A model generated the notes under the pieces. It saw nothing but the letters and a program-made list of their open reading frames with translations. It was not told the origin of the DNA and searched no databases. From contig QJPP01007235.1 in assembly GCA_003996215.1 (NCBI GenBank), positions 1,550,001 to 1,614,000 of the forward strand: 64,000 nt of DNA. The letters run 5' to 3'. A program made the position numbers and the translations under genes. The stretch comes from Jaltomata sinuosa (Eukaryota; Streptophyta; Magnoliopsida; Solanales; Solanaceae). Positions 9,566 through 19,946 of the stretch are shown here, one piece after another (position 1 is the first letter of the stretch; each line of letters opens with the position of its first letter).

Positions 9566-10624
9566 CATGTATTGGAAGCCAAGGATCAAGCAGAGTATAA
9601 CCATCTTGTATATCATACCTGGCCACCAGATAAAGGTAGCTCATTAATGTGTATGATGATTCCTTGACTTTACTTTAACCTTAGCTCCATCTCAAATATT
9701 TACTTAACTAAATCGAGCACGGATTGTATTTTATTTAAATGCTATAAACCAACATTTCTGTGATGGAAAAACTATACTCTCAAAAGTCAAGAGTAGTGAA
9801 CATTTCTGTAAGATATACACATTAATATCTTACATCAAATATCTTACATCCTGATACCACCTTAATCTCCTTCAACGTACAAAGTTTCCAGTAATAGTGA
9901 ACATGCTCATAGGAGCTGGAGCAAAGTAGCAAATTTTATCTGATTTTTTTTTTTATGATAATGGTGCGGATCAGTTTGAGCACACCTCAACTATTCCACC
10001 ATGCACTTGCTATCTCTCACCAGCACGAGTATCGGATGACTCTACCCACTCAAGGCTCAACTAGTGTTATTTTCCTCCATTGAGATTTGAACCTGATACC
10101 TCATGATTCTTCTCACTTCATTGACAACACGGCCACACTCTTGAATGTATAAGTTTTATCTGATAATTATGAACACATCAAGTTGCTTTAGCAGAAAACA
10201 GAAGCATTTGTAATTGTTGAGGCCGCTCTTTAAATTTGTCCGTTTTAAAAAAAAAAATGAGAACATAACCTACAGCTAACATGTGTTATGTCCAACAGAA
10301 ATGAACTTGAACTGCTATATCAAATCCCCGTTGGCAATCGGGGACCGAGTGGTAAGGTCATGATCCGTAAGGTATAAGATTACTCATTCTTTCATTGGGG
10401 ATAGGTGAATGAATGATAACTCCAAACGCCACACATCCATTGCCTATCTACCATTTAGGTGGCACCAACGAGATCTAGCTAACTTACGGAATTTCATGTT
10501 GCGACTACTCCATTTATTTGCACGGAAAGCTCTTGATTTTTTGGTTATAATTAAGTGATTTTTGTGTGAAGCTCTTTGGGTTGTAACTACAAAATTCTTC
10601 ATCATGGATATTGGGTTTTATAGT
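9566..10624. other. Spacer with SINE fragments
   Basis: At 9950-10145 a minus-strand SINE is suggested by a B-box-like ggttcaaatctc and a T-run (poly-A tail in reverse) at 9948-9957. At 10330-10400 a weak tRNA-like text (gaccgagtggtaaggtc) may be another SINE head. No gene is seen. Confidence 0.4.
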
Positions 10625-10628
10625 TAAT

Positions 10629-10898
10629 CTCTCTCGTCTATTTTACTTGTCATGTTTTTCTTTGTACGTCCCTTAAAAAAAAATAATTAAAAGAAAAGTT
10701 GACTAAATTACCTTTATTTACCCTTTGATCTCAATTTAATACTACAATTTTTTTCACCACATTAATCTCTCTCCACATTTGTTGAGTAAGGATAAAGATG
10801 AGAACAAATAATTAATTATATCTTAATTTTCTAAAATGAAAACTATTTTGAATAAGCTATTTTTTAGAAAACACGGCAACTAAGGATCGAAAGGAGTA
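10629..10898. mobile_element. MITE, Stowaway-like
   Basis: The left end ctctctcgtctattttacttgtc and the right end reading inward as ctcctttcgatcc are imperfect inverted ends of the ctccctccgt type. The interior is AT-rich and non-coding. Ends are degenerate, so the borders are approximate. Confidence 0.45.
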
Positions 10899-11480
10899 AT
10901 AGAGATGTGATAGAAGACGAGTGAGTTTTTAAAAAGAGAATAAAACAATCACGGAAGATAAAAAATATGACAGATATATAATGATGACGAGAAGAGAACA
11001 TATATGACATAAAGGTGATAGATATGTAATGATGATAGTTAAATTTCTTGAAAAGAGAAAAACTTTTAAGAAAGAATAAAGGTGATAGAAAGGTGATGAT
11101 GAAATGAATTTCTTGAGAAGAGAAAAAATCTTGAGAAATATAAAAAAGACAAAAAAAAGGTGATAAAGATGTGACACTATATAAACTTACAAGACAAGAA
11201 ACTAAATAATTACAAAGTTGACATATTTGACAACAAATTTTAAGATCCATAAATTTAATTTTTGCTCTAATCTTCTTTTCTAATCAACTAAATTAAGCAA
11301 ATTACACATGATAAATCCTTTGTTTAAACAAATGTACCAAAACGAAAAACTAGAGAAATATGCTTGAATCTTTTCCAAGGTTCTTCCGTGGGTGGGACGG
11401 TTGGGATCTTTCCACCCTTAATTAGGGGATGAGATCCCCTCCATTAGAGTTTCCTCAAGTTTTTCTCAATGGAGTGGTAG

Positions 11481-12475
11481 ATGATTGCCAAGTGTTCAAT
11501 TCATCACAAATTCTCTCTGATTGCTCTGTTGGAGCCTTTTAAACAACCTAGTCACATTCAGAGGTATAAAAGGAGATTGGAAATGCACTATGCTAACTAT
11601 AATCAAAATGGTCAAATTTGGGTCTTTGTTCAGGAGAATATACAGGTTGTGATCCTATCTGATACAGAACAACAGCTTACAATGCATCTCACCTTCCAAG
11701 ACAGTGGTAATTCCATCATCACCACTATTGTTTATGCCAAATATTTTGCACTGGAAAAGTTAGGCCTATGGGATGATCTCTATTCAAGGGGTCACAATAT
11801 GAGGCTTCCTTGGCTGGTAGGAGGTGACTTCAATGTTATTTTGAATGATGAAGAAAAAATTGGGGGACTCCCTGTTTATCCTCAAGAATATGAGGACTTT
11901 GCTTTCTGTGTGAATTATTTGATATAAAGTTTAAAGGGAGCCCTTTCACATGGTGGAATGGCAGAGCTGATTCAGAATGTATATTCAAAAGACTTGATAG
12001 GCTTATGATAAATCAGTCTTTCCTTGGTGTTTTTGGGAATGTGGAACTGGAGCATCTTGCAAGAACTGGATCTGATCATGCCCCTTTATTGCTCAGTTGT
12101 GGAGGTCAGACTGTTGGGATCAAAAAATCTTTCAGATTTCTGAAATTTTGGACTGAAAAAGAGGATTTCAAAGATGTGGTAAAAGACAACTGGGTTACAG
12201 AGGAATCTAATGACATTTTTATCAATCTGAAACAGAAGATGAAAAGGACTAAAGTGGCACTAGCAGCATGGAGCAGGGTCAGGTTTGGTGATATTTTTAA
12301 ACAGCTGGTGATTAGAGAAGACATTGTTAGAACTAAAGAAGATCTATTTGAAGAGCAACCTACTGCTGAACATAGAGCTATTCTCCAAAAGGCACAGGCA
12401 GAACTAAAACAATACCTTCATTATGAGGAGGAGTTTTGCAACATTTTAAAATATTTTTACAAAAGTGAGTTATAC
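11481..12475 (+). pseudogene. LINE (L1-type) ORF2 relic: endonuclease domain, frameshifted
   Basis: The first frame (11481-11927) has LPWLVGGDFNVILNDEEKIGG, the catalytic core of the endonuclease/exonuclease/phosphatase fold of plant LINEs (GDFN). A stop at 11925-11927 interrupts it. The next frame continues the same protein: FTWWNGRADS..IFKRLDRLMIN before 12005, then ARTGSDHAPLLL (the SDH motif), then the linker with FWTEKEDFKDVVKDNW, to about 12470. The reverse transcriptase is absent, so this is an internal fragment. It cannot be autonomous. Confidence 0.85.
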
Positions 12476-12577
12476 ACATATGTTATCTCAATCCTCACTC
12501 ATGACTCTTCTTTTTATTCATCCTCTTCCATGTTGTACACGATTTTTTTTCTTTCAGCACACACTGATCCATCTTAA

Positions 12578-12900
12578 TTACCTAAAAAAAAAATCAAAAA
12601 TGACAAATTGAAGGAAGAAAAATAAATAATAAATAAGTTTGTTACAACTCTTAATTTATCTCAATCTGATATTAGGAATCAATCAATGTGAAAATTGATT
12701 TCAATTAAATATTTGATATTAAACAAAGAAAAATTAAAAGGAAAAACGAGCACGGGAAATTTCAGATCTTTATTTCTTTTGCATTTAAATGGATGAAAAA
12801 TTAGACAAAAGGTTGTGAATAAAAGTTGCAAAAATGTGCGTGTAAATTTATTTTTGGACTAAAGGTGAAATATTAATAATTACAAAACTAATCTCAACCT
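12578..12900. other. AT-rich spacer
   Basis: No ORF, repeat family or RNA recognised. It lies between the LINE relic and the right arm of the inverted repeat. Confidence 0.4.
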
Positions 12901-12990
12901 TCAAAATATAAATTAAACACTTGACAATCATTCACCACCCCATTGAGAAAAACTTGAGGAAACTCTAATAGAGGGGATCTCATCCCCTTA

Positions 12991-13220
12991 ATTAGAGGTC
13001 TCGAGTTCGAGTCTCCGTTGGGGGCGCCGCCCCAAAAAATGGGCTCTGCAAGCTCTGATACGATACAAAGCGAATCGACAGAGCTCCAAGTGAACAGATA
13101 CAAAGCGAAACAATAGATTCGAGTCCGTGGGAAGTGAAAGAAATCCTATTGGAAGCACTGCTCTCAGAAATAAGCCCTGCAATGTGAGAAACCGGATGAA
13201 AAACCCAAAAAAAAAAAAAG
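12991..13220 (+). mobile_element. SINE related to the one at 2965-3290
   Basis: attagaggtctcgagttcgag (B-box-like), then gggggcgccgcccc, two rounds of gatacaaagcgaa, a ctctcagaaataagccctgcaa block, and an A-rich 3' end at 13208-13219. Some internal segments are repeated, so this may be two nested or tandemly duplicated SINE bodies. Confidence 0.6.
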
Positions 13221-13299
13221 ATGCAGAAAATAATTTTTTGCCATTAATTTTGCCTAACAATAATGCAAAGAAATTGAAAAAAAAAAAGAAGCTCAAAAT

Positions 13300-13484
13300 A
13301 AAACACTAATTTTGAATTAGAGGGTAAAATTTAAGTGTATAAAATAGTACTAGTATATAGCAGTAAGGGGTATAAAAGTAAAATTAATTTTACTATATAA
13401 CGGCGGTTAATCATCTCTTCAGTCACTTCATATTGGAAACAAGTGTAAAATCTCTACTCCTTTTTTCTTTCTCTCTACAAAAAA
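13300..13484 (+). promoter_or_regulatory. Promoter/5' leader of GeBP gene 3, paralogous to that of gene 1
   Basis: The region aligns with 3780-3976: ttgaattagagggtaaaatttaag, tatatagcagtaa, (t)atata-a-ggcggttaatcatctcttcag, then a gaaacaagtg-aaaatctctact block just before the ATG. tactatataa near 13391-13400 is a TATA candidate. The strong conservation between the two copies suggests recent duplication or retained function. Confidence 0.65.
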
Positions 13485-15101
13485 ATGTTACCTACAGAAG
13501 AACCACTTCCTGAAAATGGAGGAATTTCATCTTCATCTTCAACTTCCTCATCTCCAATTCCTGATCCTCCTTCTCCTCCTCCATGGGCCGCCATTGATAT
13601 TCTTGAAACAAACCTACAATGTGACGAATCACTCAGTGAAATTATCAACGAGGACGAAGAAGAAGAAGTTGTTATCTCTGATGATTGTTCTACTAATTGC
13701 ACTGGCTTTGAGTTGATTGAACGTAAGAGATTACGTACTGATGAAGAAGAAGACGAAGATGAGAATGCAACAGAGGCTGTTTCTGATGCGAATAAATTAC
13801 GTAGAATTCATGAAGAAGAAGAAGACGGGCAAAAGGAGTTTGATGAACAGAATGGAAATCAAGAATCTGAAGTAGCTGATGAAAAAGAGGGTAGAAATCA
13901 AGAAAACAACAATGGAGAAGAAGATGAAAACGAAGAAACGGAAAAGGAAAAAAAGGAAGAAACAGAGGAAAAAGCAGAAGAAGAGGGAAAAACAGAGGAA
14001 TTGGATGAAGGAGAAGAGGAAGAAGCTGGATTTGAGTTGATTGAACGTAAGAGATTACGTACTGATGATGAAGAAGAAGAAGAAGAAGAAGAAGAAGATG
14101 GGAGTGCAACAGAGACTGTTACTAATGCGAATAAATTATGTAGAATTCATGAAGAAGAAGAAGGGCAAAAGGAGCTTGATGGACAGATTGGAAATCAAGA
14201 ATCAGAACAAGAGGATGGAAATGAAGAAAACAACAATGGAGAAGAAGATAAAAAACAGGAAGAAACAGAGGGAAAAACAGAGGAATTGGATGGAGGAGAA
14301 GAGGAAGAACCTGGAGGGAATCAATTAGGAGAAACAGATGAAGATCCAAATGGAGGACGAAAAAGAAAACGCACATCGTCTGAAGAAGAAGAACACAGAC
14401 AGAATTCAGGATCGGAAAATAATGTCAATCGTCAAAATTCTGAACAGAATGAAGGTGGAAATCAAGAATCACAAGGAGATGAAAGCAAAGAAGACAGAGA
14501 AAATGATGAAAATCAAGAAGAAAATGAAGACAATGAGGAAGAAGAAGACGATGACAAAGAAGAAAGAAGAAGAAGAGCTGCTGAAAAAGGAAAACGACCA
14601 ATGTCTGAAATATGCAAATTGGAATCCATCAAGCCTAACTTTTCCAAATTCGAAAAAGGAGAACCATCTAACACACCCGAAGGAGACCGAACTCAAAATT
14701 CATCAACAAAGGATGATACTGAATTAAACAACGATGACGATCATCTGGATTTGGCGATTTTAAAGTTCCTCTGGCATTTCTACTGCAACAATGGGCATGT
14801 CCCATATTCACATTCAGATGAACTACACAATCACATCATGGATTCAATTCCTAATTTGAAAATCCTCAAAAAGGATTTGACAGAGAAGATCACAGAACTT
14901 GAGGATAAATTCATTGCTGTTAGGATAATGGACGGAGATAATCCTGAAATGGAACAGCCTGTTGATCGAGAAATTTTCGACTTGTCTATGCGAATATGGG
15001 GTAATTCAGAAGACAATGTTGGTGATGGCAATGTCGAACAACAAAATCAGACTGCTGCCGAAGTGCTGCTGATGATGACTGGAGCTGGATATAGCTTATG
15101 A
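13485..15101 (+). CDS. GeBP/DUF573-domain protein 3 (long acidic form with internal duplication)
   Basis: Intact single-exon ORF of 538 residues starting MLPTEEPLPENGG. After a Ser/Pro-rich segment (about 20-40), it carries two copies of an acidic block of about 110 residues. Each starts with FELIERKRLRTD, includes NANKL(R/C)RIHEEEE and GNQESE, and ends in EELD-GEEEE. GeBP gene 1 has one partial version of this block (NANKLRRIHKEEE). A putative basic nuclear-localisation patch GGRKRKRTSSEE follows, then a second EKGKRPMSE basic motif near 395. Residues about 420-506 are the GeBP/DUF573-like domain: LDLAILKFLWHFY, IPNLKILKKDLTEKI, VDREIFDLSMRIWG. The 32-residue tail is unlike that of gene 1. 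Most of the length beyond the domain is low-complexity Glu/Asn/Gln encoded by GAA-rich DNA, prone to slippage. Confidence 0.8.
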   Translation: MLPTEEPLPENGGISSSSSTSSSPIPDPPSPPPWAAIDILETNLQCDESLSEIINEDEEEEVVISDDCSTNCTGFELIERKRLRTDEEEDEDENATEAVSDANKLRRIHEEEEDGQKEFDEQNGNQESEVADEKEGRNQENNNGEEDENEETEKEKKEETEEKAEEEGKTEELDEGEEEEAGFELIERKRLRTDDEEEEEEEEEDGSATETVTNANKLCRIHEEEEGQKELDGQIGNQESEQEDGNEENNNGEEDKKQEETEGKTEELDGGEEEEPGGNQLGETDEDPNGGRKRKRTSSEEEEHRQNSGSENNVNRQNSEQNEGGNQESQGDESKEDRENDENQEENEDNEEEEDDDKEERRRRAAEKGKRPMSEICKLESIKPNFSKFEKGEPSNTPEGDRTQNSSTKDDTELNNDDDHLDLAILKFLWHFYCNNGHVPYSHSDELHNHIMDSIPNLKILKKDLTEKITELEDKFIAVRIMDGDNPEMEQPVDREIFDLSMRIWGNSEDNVGDGNVEQQNQTAAEVLLMMTGAGYSL

Positions 15102-15400
15102 TACTAATATTTCGGACTCATGATAGTATAAACTTTACAGCAGCATTATCGACTCATCGTAGTATAAACTTTACAGCAGCATTATCGACTCATTAGAAAG
15201 TCGATTTTATGATTTTAGCTGATGTATGAGCTATTTTTGTTAAACTGTTTGATATATCTTCTCTTCCATTTTTAGAATAAAAGTTGGTTAGTTTTTACTG
15301 GTTTGATTTAAGAGGAAATAAATTGTTCAGAAAGAGAAGTGCTTCTTAAATATATGAGAAGATCAAATTACATAAAGTTGTGCTTTTTTTATCGATTGAA

Positions 15401-15558
15401 GGGGAGCCTAAGTGTAACGGTAAAAGTTGTCGTCCTATGACTAGAAAGACATAGGTTTCAAGCCATTGGAACAACCTCTACAATGGACCCGATATTGTCC
15501 AGCCCTTCCTCGAACATTGTGCATAGCGAGAGAGCTGAGTGCACCGAGCTGTCTTTTT
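15401..15558 (+). mobile_element. tRNA-derived SINE (TS/SolS family), nearly complete
   Basis: The order of blocks matches the family: ggggagcctaagtgtaacgg (A-box region), gtcctatgactagaaagacat, aggtttcaagcc (B box), ggaacaacctct, acaatggacccgatattgtcc, agcccttcctcg, gcatagcgagag, tgagtgcaccgagctg, then a T-run. It lies just after GeBP gene 3. Confidence 0.8.
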
Positions 15559-17250
15559 TCCTTCTTTCTATGGATTGGGATCTGATCCATTACACTACTT
15601 TAGAATTTGAATCTTGATAAGTGATTTCAACCCATGAAGGTATACATATGCATTCACTTAATTGTCAATTATTATTAATGATATTACAAGAAATACAAAT
15701 AACTTAAGCTGATCACTTTCTCTGGTTTATAAATACAAAGAATATATAAGAATTTTACTTTGGAACATAACCACTGCTTCTGCTATTCAACTCTCAACAT
15801 GACAATCTAAACAAAGGGCCACAATAAGAGATATCAGTTCCAACCTAGCCTCACATAAAATGTATTACAAAACCTTGTGTAGTTTTTATTTATAATTTAG
15901 AAAAACTACTTTTAACAAACCATGCATATTGATGTAGGCTTTTGAAAAATATAATTTAAATATGTTGCATTTCTAACAATCCACACAAAAAGACAATAGC
16001 ATGAGTTTCAATATACATAGGCCCCATTTTATGTTGGTTTAGCGAAAAGGAAGTACAAGGTAGACAACAATTTTGGCCAATATATAAGTCTTCGTGATCA
16101 ACAACATATTAGCGTAATTTCACAAGTGAGATTCAGGGAAGGTAGAGTGTATGTAGACCTTATTTTTACCTTGTGGAGGTAGAGAGATTGCTTTCAAAAG
16201 ACCATCGGCTTGTGCAGCAAATCAAAATAGGTATGAAAAAAATATGACAGTAGAGAAAACAAGTTAATTAATACGGAAAGCAGCACAAGGCATCCAGAAA
16301 AAAAAATAGTAACAATAAAGAAATAATGCGGCAACTGAAACACAAAAGACAACAGATGGCTATAGAAACAAAAAGCAAGAAACTACATGTATAAGGAAAA
16401 TGCTATGGCGTACGATGCTTCCAGACTTACACCAAGCCTAATCCCACTAAAAAGCATGACAAAACTCAACTACTTACTAACATTCTACCCTAATCCGCGA
16501 TCTTCATACCATCTTATCTTAGGTCATATCCTGATATAGTATTAAATTTTTATTGACACCATTTAACCTGCTCTTCACTTTCTCAAGGACATTTTATTCA
16601 ATCATGAAAAATACCAATCCTAAAAAGTAACGGTCGAGGTGTAAATAACTCACAATCTATAACGAATAAGTGTGGAAGCTGATATATCAGGAAATACAAC
16701 TAACATTTGATATTGTAAGTGCTCCACTGTTCCTTCAAAATGTAGAAGCAAATGACTACCATTAATATTAACACTTTCCCCCTGATTAGTGGGATAGTAA
16801 TCTTTAAAACCTTCATTAAGAAAATCAGGGAGTAAGTGAAGAACTTCTAGAGGACAGAGTAAAAGGGAAGATGTGATAACTTACAAGTTGGCTGGGTTTG
16901 CCGAAGATGAATATATCGCCAAGGATTTAGGCAAGGAAAAGCGAGAGAACGTGAAAAACCAAAACAAATGTCTTGGCGATTGAAAGCGACAAGTGAGAGA
17001 ACAGAACTATTCATAGATATGATTATATATCCGTCATCTATATTTAGTTTAAGCAGTTGGATGTGTATTGTGGTCCGGCCTTCCCTGCACTCCGCATATA
17101 GAGGGAGCTTTAGTGTATCAGGATGCCCTTTTACTTTTTGTGATCGAAACCAAATATAGTACAGTAATGTAATCTGATAGTATATCAATTAATAGACAGA
17201 TAGTAACAGGAACTATATGAGGGAGAGAAAAATGAAATACAAGTTCTTTC
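15559..17250. other. Gene-free AT-rich spacer with SINE remnants
   Basis: A minus-strand SINE remnant is seen at about 16120-16220 (acaagtgagattcaggg, ggtagagtgtatgtagacctt). The ORFs at 16847-17188 lack any family motif. Nothing else is supported. Confidence 0.4.
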
Positions 17251-17354
17251 CCTAAACAACTTTCCTCATTATCAGTTCAATTTAGAACAAGTAAAAAATC
17301 TTCTTTCTTTCTTTATCAGCTCCAACATTTTCACAAAGAATCACCATGTCCAAA

Positions 17355-17905
17355 ATGCTACCTTCAGAAGTACTGATTTAGCAATCTCGAAGTCTATCTA
17401 TCATTACTACTTCAATCATGGGTAATTCCATATCCTTATTCAGAGAAATTTATTGTTTACATTGAGGCATCAAATTTCAACTTTAAATTTCGTGGCCAGG
17501 CATAGCGACTAAGATCGTTATGTTAGAGCACCATTTCTTAACTGTTATGGAAATGGCTACAGATGCAGGATATTACCCTGAAATAATCCAGCATGTTTAT
17601 CGCGAAATTTTCTACTTGTCTTTGGGTTTATAGGGTAATGACGCAGATTATTACCTAGTTGACAATGTTGATGTAATCACGAGAAACAAAGAGCAAGGAA
17701 ATGAAGAATCATCCGAAACAGAGAAGTTACTGTTTCCTTAGTCATACAATAAGTTCTTGGATGAAGAAAATGGAAATCAAGAAAAATTGCAAGCAGTGAA
17801 AAAAGGAAAACGTCCCATGTCTGAATTATATAAATTGAAGCCCGTTGTGCCTACATTTCCCAATCTTGAAAAAGGAGGAAGAGTTGCAATTGGAGCTACT
17901 GATCC
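17355..17905 (+). pseudogene. Rearranged GeBP-like pseudogene (two complementary fragments)
   Basis: The start ATG-CTA-CCT-TCA-GAA matches GeBP gene 2, but the frame jumps after about 16 bp to the domain region (actgatttagcaatctcgaagtctatc), so about 350 bp are deleted. The domain part then has frameshifts and stops, including a TAG in place of the final WG. A second fragment at about 17755-17880 encodes the basic motif the first one lacks (GKRPMSELYKLKPVVPTFPN). It runs straight into DNA resembling the 3' flank of gene 1 (ggagctactgatccattta). Unequal recombination between cluster members is the simplest explanation. Confidence 0.8.
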
Positions 17906-18389
17906 ATTTATTCTGATATGCAAGGTCTACGGAGTTTACATGTATAGTTTGCTTGTGTTTTCAGTTCGACTGCAGTTTTCAGTTCATCTGAAATTTGTGT
18001 ATTGTTATTTTGATCTGAAATCTGAAATTGTTTCACTTTCCGCTTCAGTTTGATATCTTCTCTTTAACTTAATTATAGAATCGGAGATGTCAACTCTTTT
18101 GAGGAAGGCGAAAAGATCAGGCAGATATTTTAAAATGTACAAACAGATAGTACTAGCTTTCGTATTGATGAAACTCCAAAGCCCTAGAAATGATGAGCTA
18201 CACCACGAGTCTAACTGAACCCGATATTTGAAAATCCTCTAAGATGAATAAAGAAAGAATTGAAGGTGAATATTGTCTAATGTGCTACGTACTTTGTCTT
18301 TGGAATAGATGATCTGATCATCAAATCCGAATTATAAAGCTATGACACAATCAAATCCGAGGGAACGAAACTAACTTGTGTTTTAATTA

Positions 18390-18776
18390 ATTGTTTAGTG
18401 CATATTAGAATGTATGGCTATGCTTGAGGACATTCCTATGTGTTGTAGTTTGCCATATAAGCCAAGTTTTACTAGCCATAAATCATGACAGATCAATAAA
18501 TGTCTTACTCCAAAGGGTCATTTAATGTCTGGTCAACAAACTAATCTAGTGTGAACATTATACATAGAGTTATGGAAAGAAATGTGACTTTATTGGATGG
18601 TAATATGAAGTGAGATTCAGTACAATATTCAGTACAATTAATATTTTACTTATTTTGGTGAAATGAATCAGCTATAAATCTAGCAAGAGAAAGAACCATC
18701 TCCTCATTCTCAATAAAAATTCTTCTTTATTTCTTTATCAGCTCCAACATTTTTACAAAGAATCACCATATCCAAA
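18390..18776 (+). promoter_or_regulatory. Promoter/5' leader of F-box gene 1, homologous to the GeBP gene 2 promoter
   Basis: Colinear with 5835-6199, without the SINE found farther upstream of GeBP gene 2. A TATA-like tataaat occurs at 18673-18679 within gctataaatctagcaagag. A ctttatttctttatc pyrimidine tract, also present before the pseudogene and F-box gene 2, precedes agctccaacatttt and the ATG. Confidence 0.7.
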
Positions 18777-19946
18777 ATGCTACCTGCTGAAGAATTAAAT
18801 GGGGAGAACAGTGAAGGAAAGCAAGATTCAAAATCTGATGAACAAGACATCTTGGTTTGCTTTGATCTTGTTATTGAAATCCTCTCAAGGCTTCCAGTGA
18901 AATCTCTCATGCGGTTCAGGTCTGTTTCGAAAACTTGGCTTGCTTTGATCTGTAGCCCTGAGTTTACCAAGTCCCATATGAGTTTATCAGCTAATAAACA
19001 AGACTACACCAACCATAGGCTTATGTTGAAGATTTGCCACCCTGAACACAATCTTAAGGACTGTTCTCTTAAGTCCTTACTTTATGAGCCTGTTATTGAG
19101 GAATCAGACTTGGATTATCATGTGGAAAACTTCGGTAGATATCCTATGGTTAGGGGTTCTATAAATGGATTGATTTGTCTTGTAAATGAGGTAAAAGAAT
19201 TGTTTTTATGGAACCCGACAATAAGAAAGTACAAGAAATTACCTGATTTTAAAACTAAAGTGAGTGATGTTGGCCATTTCTTATATGGTTTTGGATATGA
19301 TGAGATCCATGATGATTATAAGGTTGTGCGTATTTGTAATTATATTAGCCATCAATGTGATTTCCAAGAGGTCAGTATGTATAGTCTAAAGAATGATTTT
19401 TGGCGAAGAATTGATTGTCCTCGAAATGGGACGGGATTAATTAGTCCGGGTAAGTTTGTGAATGGGAAGCTTCATTGGGCTACTACTGCTGGTATTGGTT
19501 ACGAAAGGGGCTGGAGCATAACCTCTTTTGATTTGGCTGATGAGAAATGGGGAAAGGTGGAGCGACCCTGCTATGGAGAAGGGGATGGTATTCTCATGCT
19601 GGGAGCGTTTGGAAGTAATCTTTCTATGATTTGTAAGAATTCGACTTCTCACGTAGATGTGTGGGCAATGAAGGAGTATGGGAATAAAGAATCTTGGATA
19701 AAGATGTTTACCCTCAATTATACTCCAGAGCCTTTGGGTTATTTTCTTTCTGAATCCTTTTGTTTGTCAAAAAGAGGTGAATTTTTGGTAATGTTTGAAT
19801 CAATTCTCATGATATGCAATCCAGAGGATAACTCGATCAGATTTCCAAAGTGTCCTAAATTTGGTAGTGGTCTTTTTGTGGATATCTACATTGAAAGTCT
19901 AGTTTGTCCCCTTTCACAAAATGAACCAAGAACGCAACAAGAATGA
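18777..19946 (+). CDS. F-box protein with FBA domain, copy 1 (At3g06240/At3g23880-like)
   Basis: Intact intronless ORF of 389 residues. The leader MLPAEELNGENSEG resembles that of the GeBP-like neighbours. Residues about 28-62 are an F-box: LVIEILSRLPVKSLMRFRSV, then SKTWLALI. The remainder matches the plant F-box-associated (FBA) region: GSINGLICLVNE, LFLWNPTIRKYKKLPDF, LYGFGYDEIHDDYKVVRI, WGKVERPCYGE, DVWAMKEYG. Such proteins act as substrate adaptors of SCF (SKP1-cullin-F-box) ubiquitin ligases; the substrate is unknown. Length is typical. It lies close behind a GeBP pseudogene and uses a GeBP-type promoter. S-locus F-box genes have a related layout, but nothing here indicates an S-locus. 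Confidence 0.9.
   Translation: MLPAEELNGENSEGKQDSKSDEQDILVCFDLVIEILSRLPVKSLMRFRSVSKTWLALICSPEFTKSHMSLSANKQDYTNHRLMLKICHPEHNLKDCSLKSLLYEPVIEESDLDYHVENFGRYPMVRGSINGLICLVNEVKELFLWNPTIRKYKKLPDFKTKVSDVGHFLYGFGYDEIHDDYKVVRICNYISHQCDFQEVSMYSLKNDFWRRIDCPRNGTGLISPGKFVNGKLHWATTAGIGYERGWSITSFDLADEKWGKVERPCYGEGDGILMLGAFGSNLSMICKNSTSHVDVWAMKEYGNKESWIKMFTLNYTPEPLGYFLSESFCLSKRGEFLVMFESILMICNPEDNSIRFPKCPKFGSGLFVDIYIESLVCPLSQNEPRTQQE

Larger units (their letters stand above)
11415..12994. repeat. Long inverted repeat (about 85-bp arms) around a LINE relic
   Basis: The left arm 11415-11500 (gatgagatcccct, tttcctcaagtttttctcaa, gattgccaagtgtt) is the reverse complement of the right arm 12911-12994 (acacttgacaatcat, ttgagaaaaacttgagga, ggggatctcatcccct) with only a few differences. 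The arms look like the head region of one SINE family in opposite orientations. Confidence 0.75.
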
